In this document: one piece after another, positions 1 to 13,000 of the stretch
Numbering within the stretch: the first letter of the stretch is position 1
How the letters are laid out: each line of letters begins with the position of its first letter
Assembly (NCBI GenBank): GCA_019096065.1
Contig: JAGUCH010000004.1
Coordinates: forward strand, 62,001-126,000
Direction of reading: 5' to 3'
From: Paracyclopina nana
Taxonomy: Eukaryota > Arthropoda > Copepoda > Cyclopoida > Cyclopettidae
Length of the DNA: 64,000 bases
Program-made: the position numbers and the translations under genes
Notes under the pieces: model-generated
Seen by the model: only the letters and a program-made list of their open reading frames with translations
The model's database searches: none
What the model was told of the DNA's origin: nothing

Positions 1-559
1 TTTCATGCAGGCAAGTGGATTTGATAGGGGACATTTGGCCCCAGCTGCCAACCATCGACTCAACCAAGACCTTTGCGATGAGACTTTCCTCTTGTCGAAC
101 ATTTCTCCACAAGTTGGGGCTGGATTCAACCGAGACAAGTGGGAGCATTTGGAGAGGCATGTGAGGAGCACCACAAAGATCTACAAGAATGTCTATGTGT
201 GCACTGGTCCCCTGTACTTGCCCAAGCTGGAACCGGATGGCAAAAGCTATGTCAAGTACCAAGTCATAGGGAGCAACAATGTGGCTGTGCCAACTCACTT
301 CTTCAAGGTTCTTGTGGGAGAATTGGACAATCAGCAGCTGGAAATGGAGGCCTATGTCATGCCCAATGAAGTCATACCTGACTCTGTGCCCATTGCAGCC
401 TTTCAGGTATGTTTTTCCTTGAATAGCTTGGAACAAAAGGTTAATGATCATCTTCATTTGCAGGTCCCACCTGATGCTGTTGAGAGAGCTTCTGGACTTT
501 TGTTCTTTGACAAGCTGTCCAGGTCTAGGCTGTCTAAAATCAATGGCAAAAGGCTGTAA
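1..559 (+). CDS. EndoG: Endonuclease G, mitochondrial (3' part of gene)
   Basis: C-terminal two thirds of a DNA/RNA non-specific beta-beta-alpha-metal nuclease; the 5' part lies outside the window. The reading frame is open from base 2. The catalytic motif DRGH is seen as FDRGHLAPAANH at the start, followed by LSNISPQ with the metal-ligand Asn, then the EndoG-specific stretch VYVCTGPLYLP and VKYQVIG. The family works as a mitochondrial nuclease in DNA degradation and apoptosis. A 57-bp intron (407-463, gtatgt...ttgcag) separates AAFQ from VPPDAVERASGLLFF. The intron is a multiple of three without an in-frame stop, so an ORF caller reads straight through it; the spliced form matches the family. 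Stop at 557-559. The ending is slightly longer than usual and basic. Confidence 0.9.
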   Translation, partial: FMQASGFDRGHLAPAANHRLNQDLCDETFLLSNISPQVGAGFNRDKWEHLERHVRSTTKIYKNVYVCTGPLYLPKLEPDGKSYVKYQVIGSNNVAVPTHFFKVLVGELDNQQLEMEAYVMPNEVIPDSVPIAAFQVCFSLNSLEQKVNDHLHLQVPPDAVERASGLLFFDKLSRSRLSKINGKRL

Positions 560-656
560 TAACTGCATAACTGCATAACTAGGCACTCAATGTAGCAATC
601 AATTTTTGGCAGCCAGTGAAACCTTTGTACTTCAAAAGTGAGCCTTCCTTGCCCTG

Positions 657-662
657 AATAAA
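657..662 (+). terminator. Poly(A) signal of the endonuclease G gene
   Basis: AATAAA about 100 bases after the EndoG stop, in AT-rich sequence. The rest of 560-1094 holds no recognisable gene or repeat. Confidence 0.5.
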
Positions 663-1094
663 ATAATTATAGGTCTGATCTCAATTTTCAAGCTGACTAA
701 AATAACTCAAACTTACAACTATGGTTAAATTCAACTGTTGTGTGCCTCTGTTTTGGTAATCTAGATATTTTGAGCTCAAATGCAGCCTAAAGCTTTTCAG
801 CCAAAAATAAGATTGGTCCCCAAAATTGAAAGCAAAAATTAGCATTTTTAGTAACTTTTTAGCTGTACATTGTTTCAAAGGTTAAAGATAAAAAAATCCA
901 GTAAAGCCAGTCTAATTTTAAAAATATTTTTGCCAGTACAACCTGGAAACCTTGTAATTTGCAAGTGCAATTTTCAATGCTATGAAAAATGTTCTAGTAT
1001 AATGAGCATATCATTTAAAAGATTAAAAAGTTTTTCCTCCCCTGTCATTACTAGTTCATTTATTGCATAATTTGAGGCTTGCAGGGTTTCTAGT

Positions 1095-4000
1095 ATGGCT
1101 AATTTTGGTACAAGCTCAGTTAAAAGTTTGAGCACCATGAAGAGAGTTGTCAAGTCAAATAAAGAGTATCTGCTTAAGTGGTTGGCAGAAACAACCATGC
1201 ATGGATTTAGGTACACAGTCAGCAGGGAGTTTCACATTTTTGAAAATGTATTCTGGGCCATCATCACAATTGGTTTCCTGGCCTGTGGCTGTTTTCTAGT
1301 GAAGGTAAAATTCCTGAATAAGCCGGTGGATGGGCAAACTTTTTTGCCAGATGGCGCTTTTTGAGCAAGTTCTTTTGGACAAACATTCGCGCGCCAAACT
1401 TGTCACGTGATTAGGATCTGAAATTCGATTGGCTGAACTTTGGAGCCACGCTCCAAAAATTTGGTTTCAACGATGAAAAGCTCGAGTTGAAAATAGTTTT
1501 ATGGCTTGAAAGGGTAGCGTTTTGTTTGTCGATTATTTTGTGTTAATGAAGCTTTCGACACTGGAAATGCCAAAGCCGAACAATTGCCAATTTTTGATCA
1601 TTTATGTAGCACAGCCATGACAAATGTACTTGCTCAAGTTGCAAAAATAGATGGCACTGCGAATCTAGCCAATGTACGCCTTTAGCTTTTTACCAAAAAA
1701 AGTTGATCTCCTTCATCTACAGTTGTCAGCTGACAATTGGGCTGAGTTCCCAGTGCTGACCTCCATTGACTCAGTTTCCCACTCAGTGTTGAATGAGAAG
1801 TTTCCCAGTGTTGTTGTTTGCCCAAAGCAAAGCAAAGGCTACTTTGACAAATGGGGCTTGGTCAAGGCCTCTTTCAACATGATAGACTTTGCCTGCAATC
1901 AATCCCCAAGAGTCAAATGCCAATTCTATGCTGAGAAATTTGCCCATCTTTTGGGGCACATCAAGGCATTTGTGGACATGCCCCCTGATTTGCCCTTGAT
2001 GAGCCACAACCTCATGCTGGCTTTGACTGTCATGGAAAGTGGTCAAGATCCAGAGAAGCTTGCTCAGTTCATGCTTGGCCTCAATGAAATCATTGCTGAG
2101 ATGTTTGGAGACCCAGCCAAGAAGGTGACACCAATGGCATTTCCAGTCTTTCTGGCTGAAGGTGATTCCAAGAACTCACTCATCGAAGAGCCTTCGGTGA
2201 GGATCCTCTTGGAGGATGCCACTTGCTCCCTGGCTGAGTACAACCAGTACTACCAGCAGTGGAGCAGTCACAAAGCCAATTTCAAGCAGTTTGGCAAGAG
2301 CAATGGCAGTGGCACTCCACATCCCTGCCAAAAGGGCACCATTTCACCCTGCTGTGGATTCTTTGGCAGCATTGCCACCAAAAGCATCAAGCTGGCCCTC
2401 TTTGCCATGAAGTATGCATTTCCCCTGTATGAGACCTCCCACAGGGCTCTGGCACAGTTCTTGCAACTGGATGACAGTCTGGATTATGGGCAAGCCTTGC
2501 CACTGAGGAATGTTGGAACCTTTTGTGTCACACCTGGCAGTGAGCACAGGAACTTGTGCCATGACAATGACTATGGTGAGTTTGATGTCACTTGGTCATC
2601 CAAGGGCATTTGCCAGGGCTTCAACATGAAGCCCACAGACCAGATATTCTTCCAGTCTCCTTGGCTGGATGAGTATGAAGCCATTTTTAGGCCTGGCCTC
2701 AAGCCCAATGCAGATTTGCCCCTGCTGATCCAGGGCTCTGGCAGTGCATATGCACTGGAGCTGAGCCTGAGCAACCATGACTTTGATCTCATGTTTCCTT
2801 ATCGCAAAGAAAGGGGGGAGCATGCCCAGAGGTTCAAGGTGACCATCACTGACTATGACACACCTTTCAGCACCTTCTGGAGAAATCTGGAGCTGTATCC
2901 GAAGAGCTACATCATTGCCACTCAAAACCTCATGGTGATTGAGTCTGATCCGGAATTGAGGGGCATCAGTGTTGACAAGCGTGAATGCTTCTTCTCTGAT
3001 GAAAATGACGGTCAAAAAGTATTCAGGTATATCAATAATGGCCATGCCATCTAGCGACATTTATATGGAACATTTGGGAGTGAGAGGAGGTGTGATTTCT
3101 GAAACTAGCTTTATCAAAGTTCGTCAAGTTCATGATAAGATGCTTATTTTTTTCTAGATCAAGCCGTGAAATAAGTCACTTTTAGTTAATGCCGATGTTT
3201 ATATTAAGCTGTTGTAGAACCATGAAAATTAGTAGACCTGTTGTTTTTAATGAATTTTTGAAGAATTGTGATGATAGTTGTTAATGTTCCTCGTTATTGC
3301 TCAACAACTTCTGGTAACTCCCAAGTGTTGCCCTAAAATCCCACCAGGGGTGCTTGCAAATACATCTTCTCTGATGAAAATGGCGGTCAAAAAGTGTTCA
3401 GGTATAGCAATAACGGCCATGCCATCTAGCAACATTTTTATGGAACATTTGGGAGTGAAAGGAGGAGTGATTTCTGAAACTAGTTCTATCAAAGTTTGTC
3501 AAATTTGGTGTACACCGTCTAAAGCCCACAAGGCCGGCTGGATCGGGCCCAGGGTCACTCAATCACCCAACCTCTTTTGTTATTATGTCTCATTATCTCA
3601 TTACTAAGTTTACCGCCATCATTGAATAAAGCAGGCCTTTTTATAAAGTATCATATATTTTGCGATTATGGTCTTTATTGAGCCTTCCAAGTAGTATGAA
3701 CAAGTGCAAGTGACTGAAGACATCATTGTGATTCATCGATAGCTTTGTCCACGCGTTCATCTCACCGAGTATTTGCTTACCTGCGAAGCAAAGATATCAT
3801 GGCTATTATCAAGAACTGGCGCCGGCAACGTGGGGCCCGATAACTTCGCAAGCTAAAAAGCACCCGCTGGACAGCTTCATTATCGTGCCCAGACAAGGTC
3901 CAGAGCTGGATTGTTGTCAAACCCATGTCTGAAGATACTCCAAACTCATCATTGAGAAGGAGCCTTCGCATCAAAGGCCTACCCCCTAGTGCAGAAAAAG

Positions 4001-7000
4001 AGGTGATCACCAAGCTAACTGCAGCTAATTCTAGTGGGCACCATACCCCGAGGAACCCCAGCCAAATCAATCCCAGACAGTTGGCCTATGGCAATGTTGA
4101 GGAGTGGGATTTCTCATTCGCTTCGTTAGATGCGACAGCCCAGCATCGTAGCACCCCCTCCATAGCAAAAACACCGCTCCAGGTGATTCCTGAGTCTTCA
4201 GGACGGGAACAGCTGATCAGCCAATTAGCACCAGGCCTCAATTTGGATGGAAACCATACTTCCCCCAGCCCGAGTGCCAGTGAGAAAGGGCCAACACCAG
4301 TAAGTCCCCATATCACTATATTAGGAGGTAACGACGATTCCAGCAGCGACAGCAGTTCTGACGAAATGGCAGACAATCCCCCGCCCAATCCAAATCCAGA
4401 AGGTCAACCAGCTGGGGGAGACAAAGGCAAAAAGCCTCCGGTCATGCACAGCCCCAACAATGCAGACTTGGCCAAGATGGGTTTCTCGCAGCTTAGTAGT
4501 ATGCACAAAGAGGCGGCCGCCCAATGCAGACAGCTAAGAGTTAGCATAAGAAGCTGGGAGACAGGGCAATTATTGCCTTGTGAACTATTCATTGAAAACT
4601 CGATTGCCAGCCTTCAAGACATCAAGAAGAAATTGGTAGCGCAGCACACTGCCATGTATCAGTATGGCAATGTCTGCCCAGAAGAGTATTTCAGGAACAA
4701 GACTTCGTATGATCAAGAAATCAATGCTGTTTCCAACCTAATTGTCAAGCTCAAAGGGTGGGCCAAGTCGCTAAAAAAGGGCTCTACCCCGGACGATGTG
4801 CCCAATGGAGCTCGGCCCATCAAGTCAGTGCAGCAAAACTTGGCATCAGGAAAAAAGAAAACCCAGAGACCAGCGCTCAATTATGATCCCACTAGTTCAG
4901 CGGACACTTCGCCCAGTTATGCTTCCAACTTTGCAAAGGAGCTAAGTGCTACTGAAAAGAAGAAGAGAGCTGATCAGCAACCACAAAATCAAGACCTTAT
5001 CGAACTGGACGAATCTTATGTGGACCCAAATGCTACAACGGTGGGACCTAATGGCGAAAAGTCGAGCAAGAAAAAGAAGAAAAAGTCGACCAGACAAGGT
5101 CAAGATGGGTCGGCCACAGACACTTCAACTCCGAAGGCCGCTGCCAAAGGCAATCAGAAAGCACCTGAGAAAGCAGCTGAGGAGCCTAAGACCAAAAAGA
5201 CTGTCCCACTTCCGGAGGAGACCGAGCTTGAGCACACAAGAAAAGCATTGCGAGAAAAGGCTGTACGGCTCCAACTGTCCCTGGACAAAAGAGAAAGCTC
5301 TCAGCAAGTTTTGGGGGCGATCGCCGCATTGGAGTCCACCTTGCTGATTTATAGCCAACAATGGGGAGAACTTCTGGATGTGTGCCCAGGAGCGGCAGTC
5401 AATTATGACCGCTACGAGCTGGACTTCCAAGAAATCCTGCGATCGGCCAAAGAAGCTGTGGGGCTCATTATCACTCAGGAAAATGTCCTCAGTGCCAACA
5501 TGAGCAAAATTGTCAATCCCAACTTGTTCAAACCCAAAGCCAACCAAAACTACAAGTACTCCCCTTCAGAGACTGACAAGGTCCAGTACACAAGAGAGGG
5601 GACAAAGTTGGTATGGATTCCAGGCACCGACACGTACCGCAAGGCAGGAACTGTGCCTAATGAGCTGGGTGCAGGTGGTGGAGATCCCCCCTCCAATCCC
5701 AATGAGCGTGGAGCAACAGGTGGAGATCCCCCCTCAGATCCGGATTCATCGGATTCCAGCTCAGACTCGAGCTCGTCGTCGAGTTGGGGCTCCGAAGACT
5801 CGGGGGACAAAAAGAGGCGCAAGAAAAAGAAAAAGAAGAAGAGCTCCTCTTCGGACAATGAAGGCGATCGCCGGAAAAAGTCCAAAAAATCCAAGAAGAA
5901 GAGAAAGAAAAAGAAGAAGTCGAGCTCGTCTTCAGATTCTAGTGACTCAGACGAGTCATTTTGGAACTCAGACTCCTCGCAAGAGGAAACCTCGTCCAAA
6001 AAGAAGAAGAAGAGTAAGACACCGTCGGAGACTTCTTCCACACGCTCTTCGTCATCCAGATCATCGAAAAACCGACCCCGACATCGAGCTGTCAAATTAG
6101 AAAACATCAAGATGCCTACCTTCAGAGTAGAGTCTGATTATTTCCACTTCAGGGAGAAGTTCAAGCTTTTCGTACACAAGGAAAAGCAGCTTGGGTACCC
6201 AGAAAAGTACATAAGACTCTGTGAAGCGTGCGAGGGCGGCCCTGGAGCCACATTTGTCAGCAACCAAGAACGGAACAAAAGAGGATATTATAGAGCCTTG
6301 AAAAAGCTTGACAAGGAATTCTATAATAAAGAAAGGTTGCTGGATCACGCCACCGTCACTCTGCAAAACATGGCCCCCATCGATATCAAAAAGAAAGAGA
6401 CGGTCTTTTCCGTGAGGGAGCACCTCAACGTCTTCATGTCTCACCTCAGGAGTTGCACCAGGGGCAAAATGACCAAAGGCGAACGCCAAGCATATGCCAC
6501 AATGGCACTCCAAAATATCTCCTTTACCGATCACACCAGAGATCATGTCATCACTTTCCTGACAGGAAGAGGAGAAAAGCGCTTCACAATCAAATTGTTC
6601 GACACTTGGGCATCAAGCCTCATGCATCATCACTATGCAGCGAAACCACTTGTTTCTGTCCAGACCTTGTCCAATCCTAGGCCCGCAGCCCAAGGGCCAA
6701 CCAAGAAGTATGAAGACTACAAGCCTTCATTTTCCAGAGGTAACTTTTCAGGGTTCAACAAAATGGCATTTTCGACCACGGTTGATCAAGGGAGTGATGA
6801 TCCTACGTTCCAAGGCTCTGACGAGGACACGGAGGCGACCGCCAATGTGAACTCAATTGTGTTCAGTGTAGTAGGACAAGATGATCAGCTTACCTTCTTG
6901 TTGTGCCCATTGTGCCAAGGTGAACACCACATTCCGGAATGCCAAAAGTTCCGCAATGCCGCCGATTCAGACAAATACCACTTTGTCAAGAGCAGCGGAG

Positions 7001-10000
7001 CGTGCTTCAGGTGCATGAGGGGGCGACATAGGCGCCCAAATTGCAACAAAAAGTGGTCATGTTCCAAGTGCGGATCGACAGACCATAACTCATGGCTCCA
7101 CAAAGCAATGGAAGAGTTGACTCGGTCAAGGGCAGGCCCAAGCAAAGAGGCGCTCGCCAAAGGAGAACTTCCATCCCAGAGCAGCCGCGAATTGCTAGAG
7201 CAATTGCGCAAGCAACAAAAAGAAGTCGAGGAAGTGAGAAAGCAGGTGGCAGCTTTGACATCGGCGCAAAAACCAGATTCCCGAGCAGCACCTCTGGAAA
7301 ACAACCCCCAAGTAAAAAACTAATTCGACGGCACATGGCTACTGCAAACAAACGTGTAAGCCATGTGACCACCCATTCTAAACCGTATCATCAAGAGCAG
7401 TCCATCGCATCACCCACAAAAGACAAAGTCAATGTGCTTCTCAACAACATCCTGCTCATCACTCAACACTTGGAGTTGTCAAAGACTTCGTCACTTATAT
7501 CTTCCACCTTGTTGGGAGGCAACCAAACACTGCTGCCAATGACTCAAAAAGTCTTGTTCCCCATCGTGCCAGTGTACTTGGCCAATCCGGATCGCCCTGA
7601 AGAGGAGCTATTGGTCAATGCCTTTCAAGATACTGGAAGTGAGCTTACTTTCATCACAGAGCAAGTGAAAAAACAATTACAGTTGAAAGGGACAACAGAC
7701 AATCAGACTCTGCAGTTTGTAGGGGCGAACGCCAAGGTCAAGAGCCAAAAGGTCATGATCAAGGTTAGACCGTCGAGCTCGATAGAACCAAGGCAATCCT
7801 TTGCAGTTCAAGCCAACACGTTAGCCCAACTACAACCAGACATGCAACTTCCGCCCATTCAACTCCTCCAGGCTCACTATCCATATCTCCAGCAGTGTGA
7901 CTTCCCGGCGTTCGCCACAGGAGCCCCAGAAATGCTGGTAGGTCAAGACAACTTTGACCTCATTTGCAGCCTCAAGACTATCCTTGGGCCAAACCAGAGT
8001 GATCCAGTGCTACAGTATACCAGATTGGGTCCTACAGTGCATTATGCGGAAAAGCCGCTCATGAAAAAAGTGTTCAGTGCAATGGTGAAGGCCTGTGAGA
8101 ATCCGTGTGAGCATGCAGCTCCTTATGAAGCCCTCAAGGTGCTCTACGAGTTGGAGAAATATCCGGAGGACTTTGAAAAGCCTCTGAGTGTCAATGAAAA
8201 GCGGGCTCTGGACATTTTGGCTCAAACCAAGAGGCTTCCGGATGGCAGCTACGAAGTACCAAGCCTTTGGAAAGCAAATGAGCCAGAATTTCAATCCAAT
8301 TATAAAGAAGTTCTCCTAGACACACGAAAAGTGGAAGCCAGACTACAAAAGTCCAACCCAGCTGCTTACACAAAGGCGAGCGCCGAAGTGCAACAGTGGC
8401 TTGACATGGGCTTCATCCGGAAACTCCCGCCACAAGATAGCCAACTTGGGTCTTGTAGATTTCTTAACTGGTTGTTTGTGAATCGCCTTGATAAGCCGTC
8501 AATGCCAGTGAGAATTGTGTTTGATGGCACCAGAAAGTCCAGTGACGGCAAATCATTAAATGATGCCTTGATGGCAGGCCCAAAGTTGCAAACAGAGTGC
8601 TATGACATTGTGCTGCTGGCCAGGGAAAATCCAGTGTGCTTCACGGCTGACATTTCCAAGATGTATCTGCGATTCAAGTTAAAAGAGAGTGATCGAAAGT
8701 TCCATAGATTTGTGTGGCAAGATGAAGTGTATGAGTTCATTTCAGTTCCCTTTGGAACGACGGCGGCGCCTTGCATGGCAATCTATTGTCTGCAAAAGCA
8801 CGCAGAACAATACAAAGAAAGCATGCCAAAGGCTTATCAAATCATCAAAAGATCGCTCTATGTTGACGATTTGATCACATCGGTGGAAAGCGGTGAAGAA
8901 TTTTAGGAGGTCTCCAAGCAACTGTTAGAAATAATGGACGCTGCACAGCTACCACTTCGCAAGTGGACTTGTTCAGATCAAACGGCTCTCGATCACATTG
9001 ATCCAGAATGGCGAGCTTCTAAATATCATCTCAAAGAAGAAGAATCAGACACCACGAAAGCCCTGGGAATGATTTTAGAGCAAACTGATGACACAATTGT
9101 GTTTCAGAAGCCGACATATGAGCCCTTTGCAAAAGAGCCACTAACATTGCGTGTGATGGTCAAGTATGCGCCCAGATTGTTTGATATAGCAGGTCTCATC
9201 AATCCAGTCATGCTGCCAGCCAAATTGCTAATCCAAGCCACGTGCGCCCTTCGGCCTATTTTCAACACCACTTGGGACACAGATCTTAGCCAAATTCAGA
9301 GTGAGGAAGTCAGAGAGATCATCAAACGGTGGCACAGTTTTGTGGAGGATCTAGAAGATGTCAATCTCTTCAAAATTCAAAGGGCCGTTCGGCAACAACC
9401 TGCCACAAAAAGGTATATTCATATCTTTACAGATGCTAGCGACGTCGCATACGCTGCTGCAGCATATTTGGTTTGTCATTACCAACAACAACCGGCCACA
9501 TCACATCTGATTACATCAAGGATGAAATTATGTCCCCTGAGTGAAACAAGATCAATACCAGAAAAGGAATTGATGGGCGCAGTGCTAGGAGCAAAAATGG
9601 CCAAACACTTGTCAAAGCTGTACAGCAAAATTGATAACGTGTTTTTATGGACAGACGCAAGCGTAGTCCTTACATGGATGGTAAAACCAGCAAGAACATG
9701 GAAACAATATGTTGGACGCCGAGTCTCGGAAATATTTGAGCTGACCAGCCAATGGCAGTGGAGACATGTCAAAGGAACACAAAATCCGAGTGACAAGGCC
9801 ACACGTGGAGTTCTTGCAAAACACCTGGCAGAAGACAAATTATGGTTCCATGGTCCAGACTTCATTCGTGATGATCCCGCCAGCTTCCCCAACAACAACA
9901 TCCAGTTGACAGACGACGACAAAGCCTACATAGAAAGCTCGATGAAAAAGTCGTTAATAAACTGGACAACAGATGCCAAGTTCATTAAAGCGGGGGAGAG

Positions 10001-13000
10001 TGTCATTCCGGATCACTTGAAGCTGACCAAGGAGTTGAAGAAGAGATGGCTTCATTGGAGAAAACTGCAATTCCCATTTGACACAGCTAAGTACCCATAC
10101 AAAGCTCTGATCACCAAGCTAGCATTCTACTACAGATGGCGAAACAAAGCGCTCAACAAAAAGAATGTGATTGTCGGCGATGGCCTCCCCAGTCCACTGG
10201 AAATGAGATACACAGAGAGTTTTGTTATGGGGATCTTTCAACAAAAAGAATCCGCATGAGGGGGCGGACTTACAAGGGCGAGCCCACCTGGATCGGCAGA
10301 AATAGGCTGGTAGTGCCGGATTGCATGGCAGTACAAGTGTGTGCACACATACATGAAGCTATAGGCCATGGATATGGGCCGGTCACGATGCTGTCAGCTC
10401 TTCAAATGAGATATTATGTCCGTGGAGCAAAGAACATTTTTGACAGCATCACTCGGAGTTGTTGGCAGTGCAACATTGAGCGAGCCAAAATAGCAAGACA
10501 AGTCATGGCACCGCTGCCAAAAAATTATCTGCTGCCCGCCACCGAGATGTTCCCATTTCGAAGAATATCACTGGACTACGCTGGACCATTTCAAGTCAAG
10601 TTTGGCAGAGGAACATGGAAAGTGTGGGTGCTCATAGCATTATGTCAAGACACCAAAGCCATTCACGCTGAGGTCACTCCAGACATGACGGCGTTCGCCT
10701 TAAAAAATGCATTGGACAGAATGACCTCACGCACGGGCGTGCCACAGCAAATTAGGAGTGACCAAGGGGCGGGGCTGAAGAGGATAAGGATGGAAGTCAA
10801 GAACAACCCCAGACATCAAGATCTCATAGCCACACTTGAAACAATGGACTGGGACGAAGTCAGAAAAGTGGCCTCGGATATAGGAGTGCAAGAATGGAGG
10901 CTGGCCCCGCCGTACGGCCCTAACTGTAACGGGCTCGCCGAGGCCGCCATAAAGAACTGGAAAAGAGCCTTCTACAAAATAGTCGGTGAAGAACTCTTGT
11001 CATATGACGAATTTCAGACACTGACCAAAAGAGCAGAAAACATGGTCAATGGAAGGCCGATCGGCATGGTGGATGGCCATATTCTGACGCCTAATCACTT
11101 CTTGTCTCGAGGTCCAGGAGGAGAGTTGATGCCAAGCATAGATCCAAAAGATATAGAGACACTTCCAAAGAGATACTCGACCACAGAAAAGTGCTTACAT
11201 CATTTATGGGAATTCTACGTGCAAGGGTGGTTGCACCGAATACAGAAGTTGCCCAAATGGAAGGATTTTGTCAGGTCTCTCAAAATCCATGACCCCGTGA
11301 TTATGGTTGACCCCCGAAAATTTGCGAAGCGCAACAACTGGAAGCTTGGTGTTGTAGAAAAAGTGTACACTAACGCCGATGGACTGATAAGAAGAGTTAT
11401 CGTCAAGTATGCTGTCACTATGAAAGACAAAAACGGGAAGGAATACGTGTCATTCCATCATAAGGAGAGGCCAATCCAGTTTCTTATACCTTTGCCAATG
11501 CTGGAGGAGGAAGACCAGGCTGAAGTTGTGCCACCAATCAAAATAAGAAAGAGCATATTGCTACAAGAACCCCTCGCTGGACAGCTCCCATTTGATGGAC
11601 CCCCCACCGAGCCGAGAAAAGAGGCAGAAATTGTTGATGATTGGGACGACGACTTACCTGAAGAAGAAGTCGATGCCGATGAGCCTGAGAAATCACTGCT
11701 CATACATCAACCACAAAACCTGGATTTCGTCCACGGCCCCATAGCGTCACGCACACGAGCACAACGGCGTACGCCCCAACCTCGTCCGTGATGAGCCTCC
11801 AAATGCGACCTGGAAAAGAAGAAAGGAAAATCATCCTATCTCAGGTTTGCACCATTCGATGTTTGTTTTTATTATTGTTTTGTTTTTCATGTGTTTGACG
11901 TCACGAGGGACTGCCGATCGGCTGATGCGAGAAGCGCCAAAATTCAAATAGAAGCGCTAAATGAACAAACGCCACCTCAGCAGACGCCCAGTATGACGTT
12001 CAGCATCTCAATTTTTATCGTTTTTGCTGTTTTTTGTACTCACTTAAGTTTTTTCCCTCGTTCAATCAAGAACCCAATAAAATAATCGTGCTCACAAGTT
12101 CGACACGACCCAACACATCAACCTCGATTGTGTCCTCAACGCGCAACCAGGATTGTTGTCCAACGCTAGCCGCTCTGTACAAGCGGAAAGCAGCTCGCAA
12201 AACCAGTTGACAAAAATCAACAAATTGTCGGAACGTTGACGCGAATTTTATTTCTCGTCAAATCACAACAAACTTCCGGTTTACCGCAATTGGTTCATCC
12301 AAAATTTCTTCGTGCCCATTAATTAAAAATTATGAGTGAATCCCACGATAAGCGAGGCCGGCCGGCATCCCGATCACCCTCCCCGACTCCTGGGACATCA
12401 GGTAACCAATCTGCCAATCAAGCACTTAGGTTAAAGGCCGGGCGGCGAGGTCAAAGCAGCCCCCCGATGGCACCCATGACGGAAGAAGAGTCGAGTGGAG
12501 AAAGCGTCTTGGTTTTGGCTTCAAAGCGGCAAAAGACGTCGCAGTCGAGTGTGGAATACTTAGGAGAGTCCACGCGCAAGCCCAGATCCCAATCATGGGC
12601 AAATATGAGCGATAGGAAGGCGCCTTCAATCCAGACGCGGCCAACAGCCCTAGGAGAGAGAAAGCCAACTCCATACCCTCATATGTCTGTGATGGCCCGA
12701 TCGTCATCGACGACGGCCAACTCTGAGGCCTTGCCAAAGTTGAACTTGCCATCCGACACTGACTCTGACGCATCAGCAGTCGCAGCCATGCAACCAACCC
12801 AAGATTGGCACGAGTTGGCAAAGCCCAAATTCAAAAAGCCGGTCTTTGAAAGACTTGGCCCTCATAAATTAGGTTCAGACATCAGAACCATGGCTCAAGC
12901 CAAGGCCGCTTTCGACTTAAGGGACACGCTCACCTCCGCGAAAAAAGATTTGCGACAAAAATTGATCAAGAATGCTGCAGCTCAACCTAATTCTCCTCTC

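Noticed and set aside
3342-3356. CTCF-like word CCCACCAGGGG(T/C)GC at the edge of the channel duplication
   Set aside because: One base short of the usual core and seen only at duplicated positions; too weak alone.
5550-6110. Minus-strand ORF opposite the Gag Ser/Lys region
   Set aside because: Runs of Phe, Glu and Leu simply mirror the low-complexity Gag text.
7092-7313. Start of the Pol frame at 7092 as an independent ORF
   Set aside because: It overlaps Gag in another frame and reads as low-quality basic sequence; Pol is better explained by the -1 slip at 7314-7320.
10242-10259. Second programmed frameshift within Pol
   Set aside because: The A5 run does not form X XXY YYZ in the Pol frame; a one-base loss or error is simpler.
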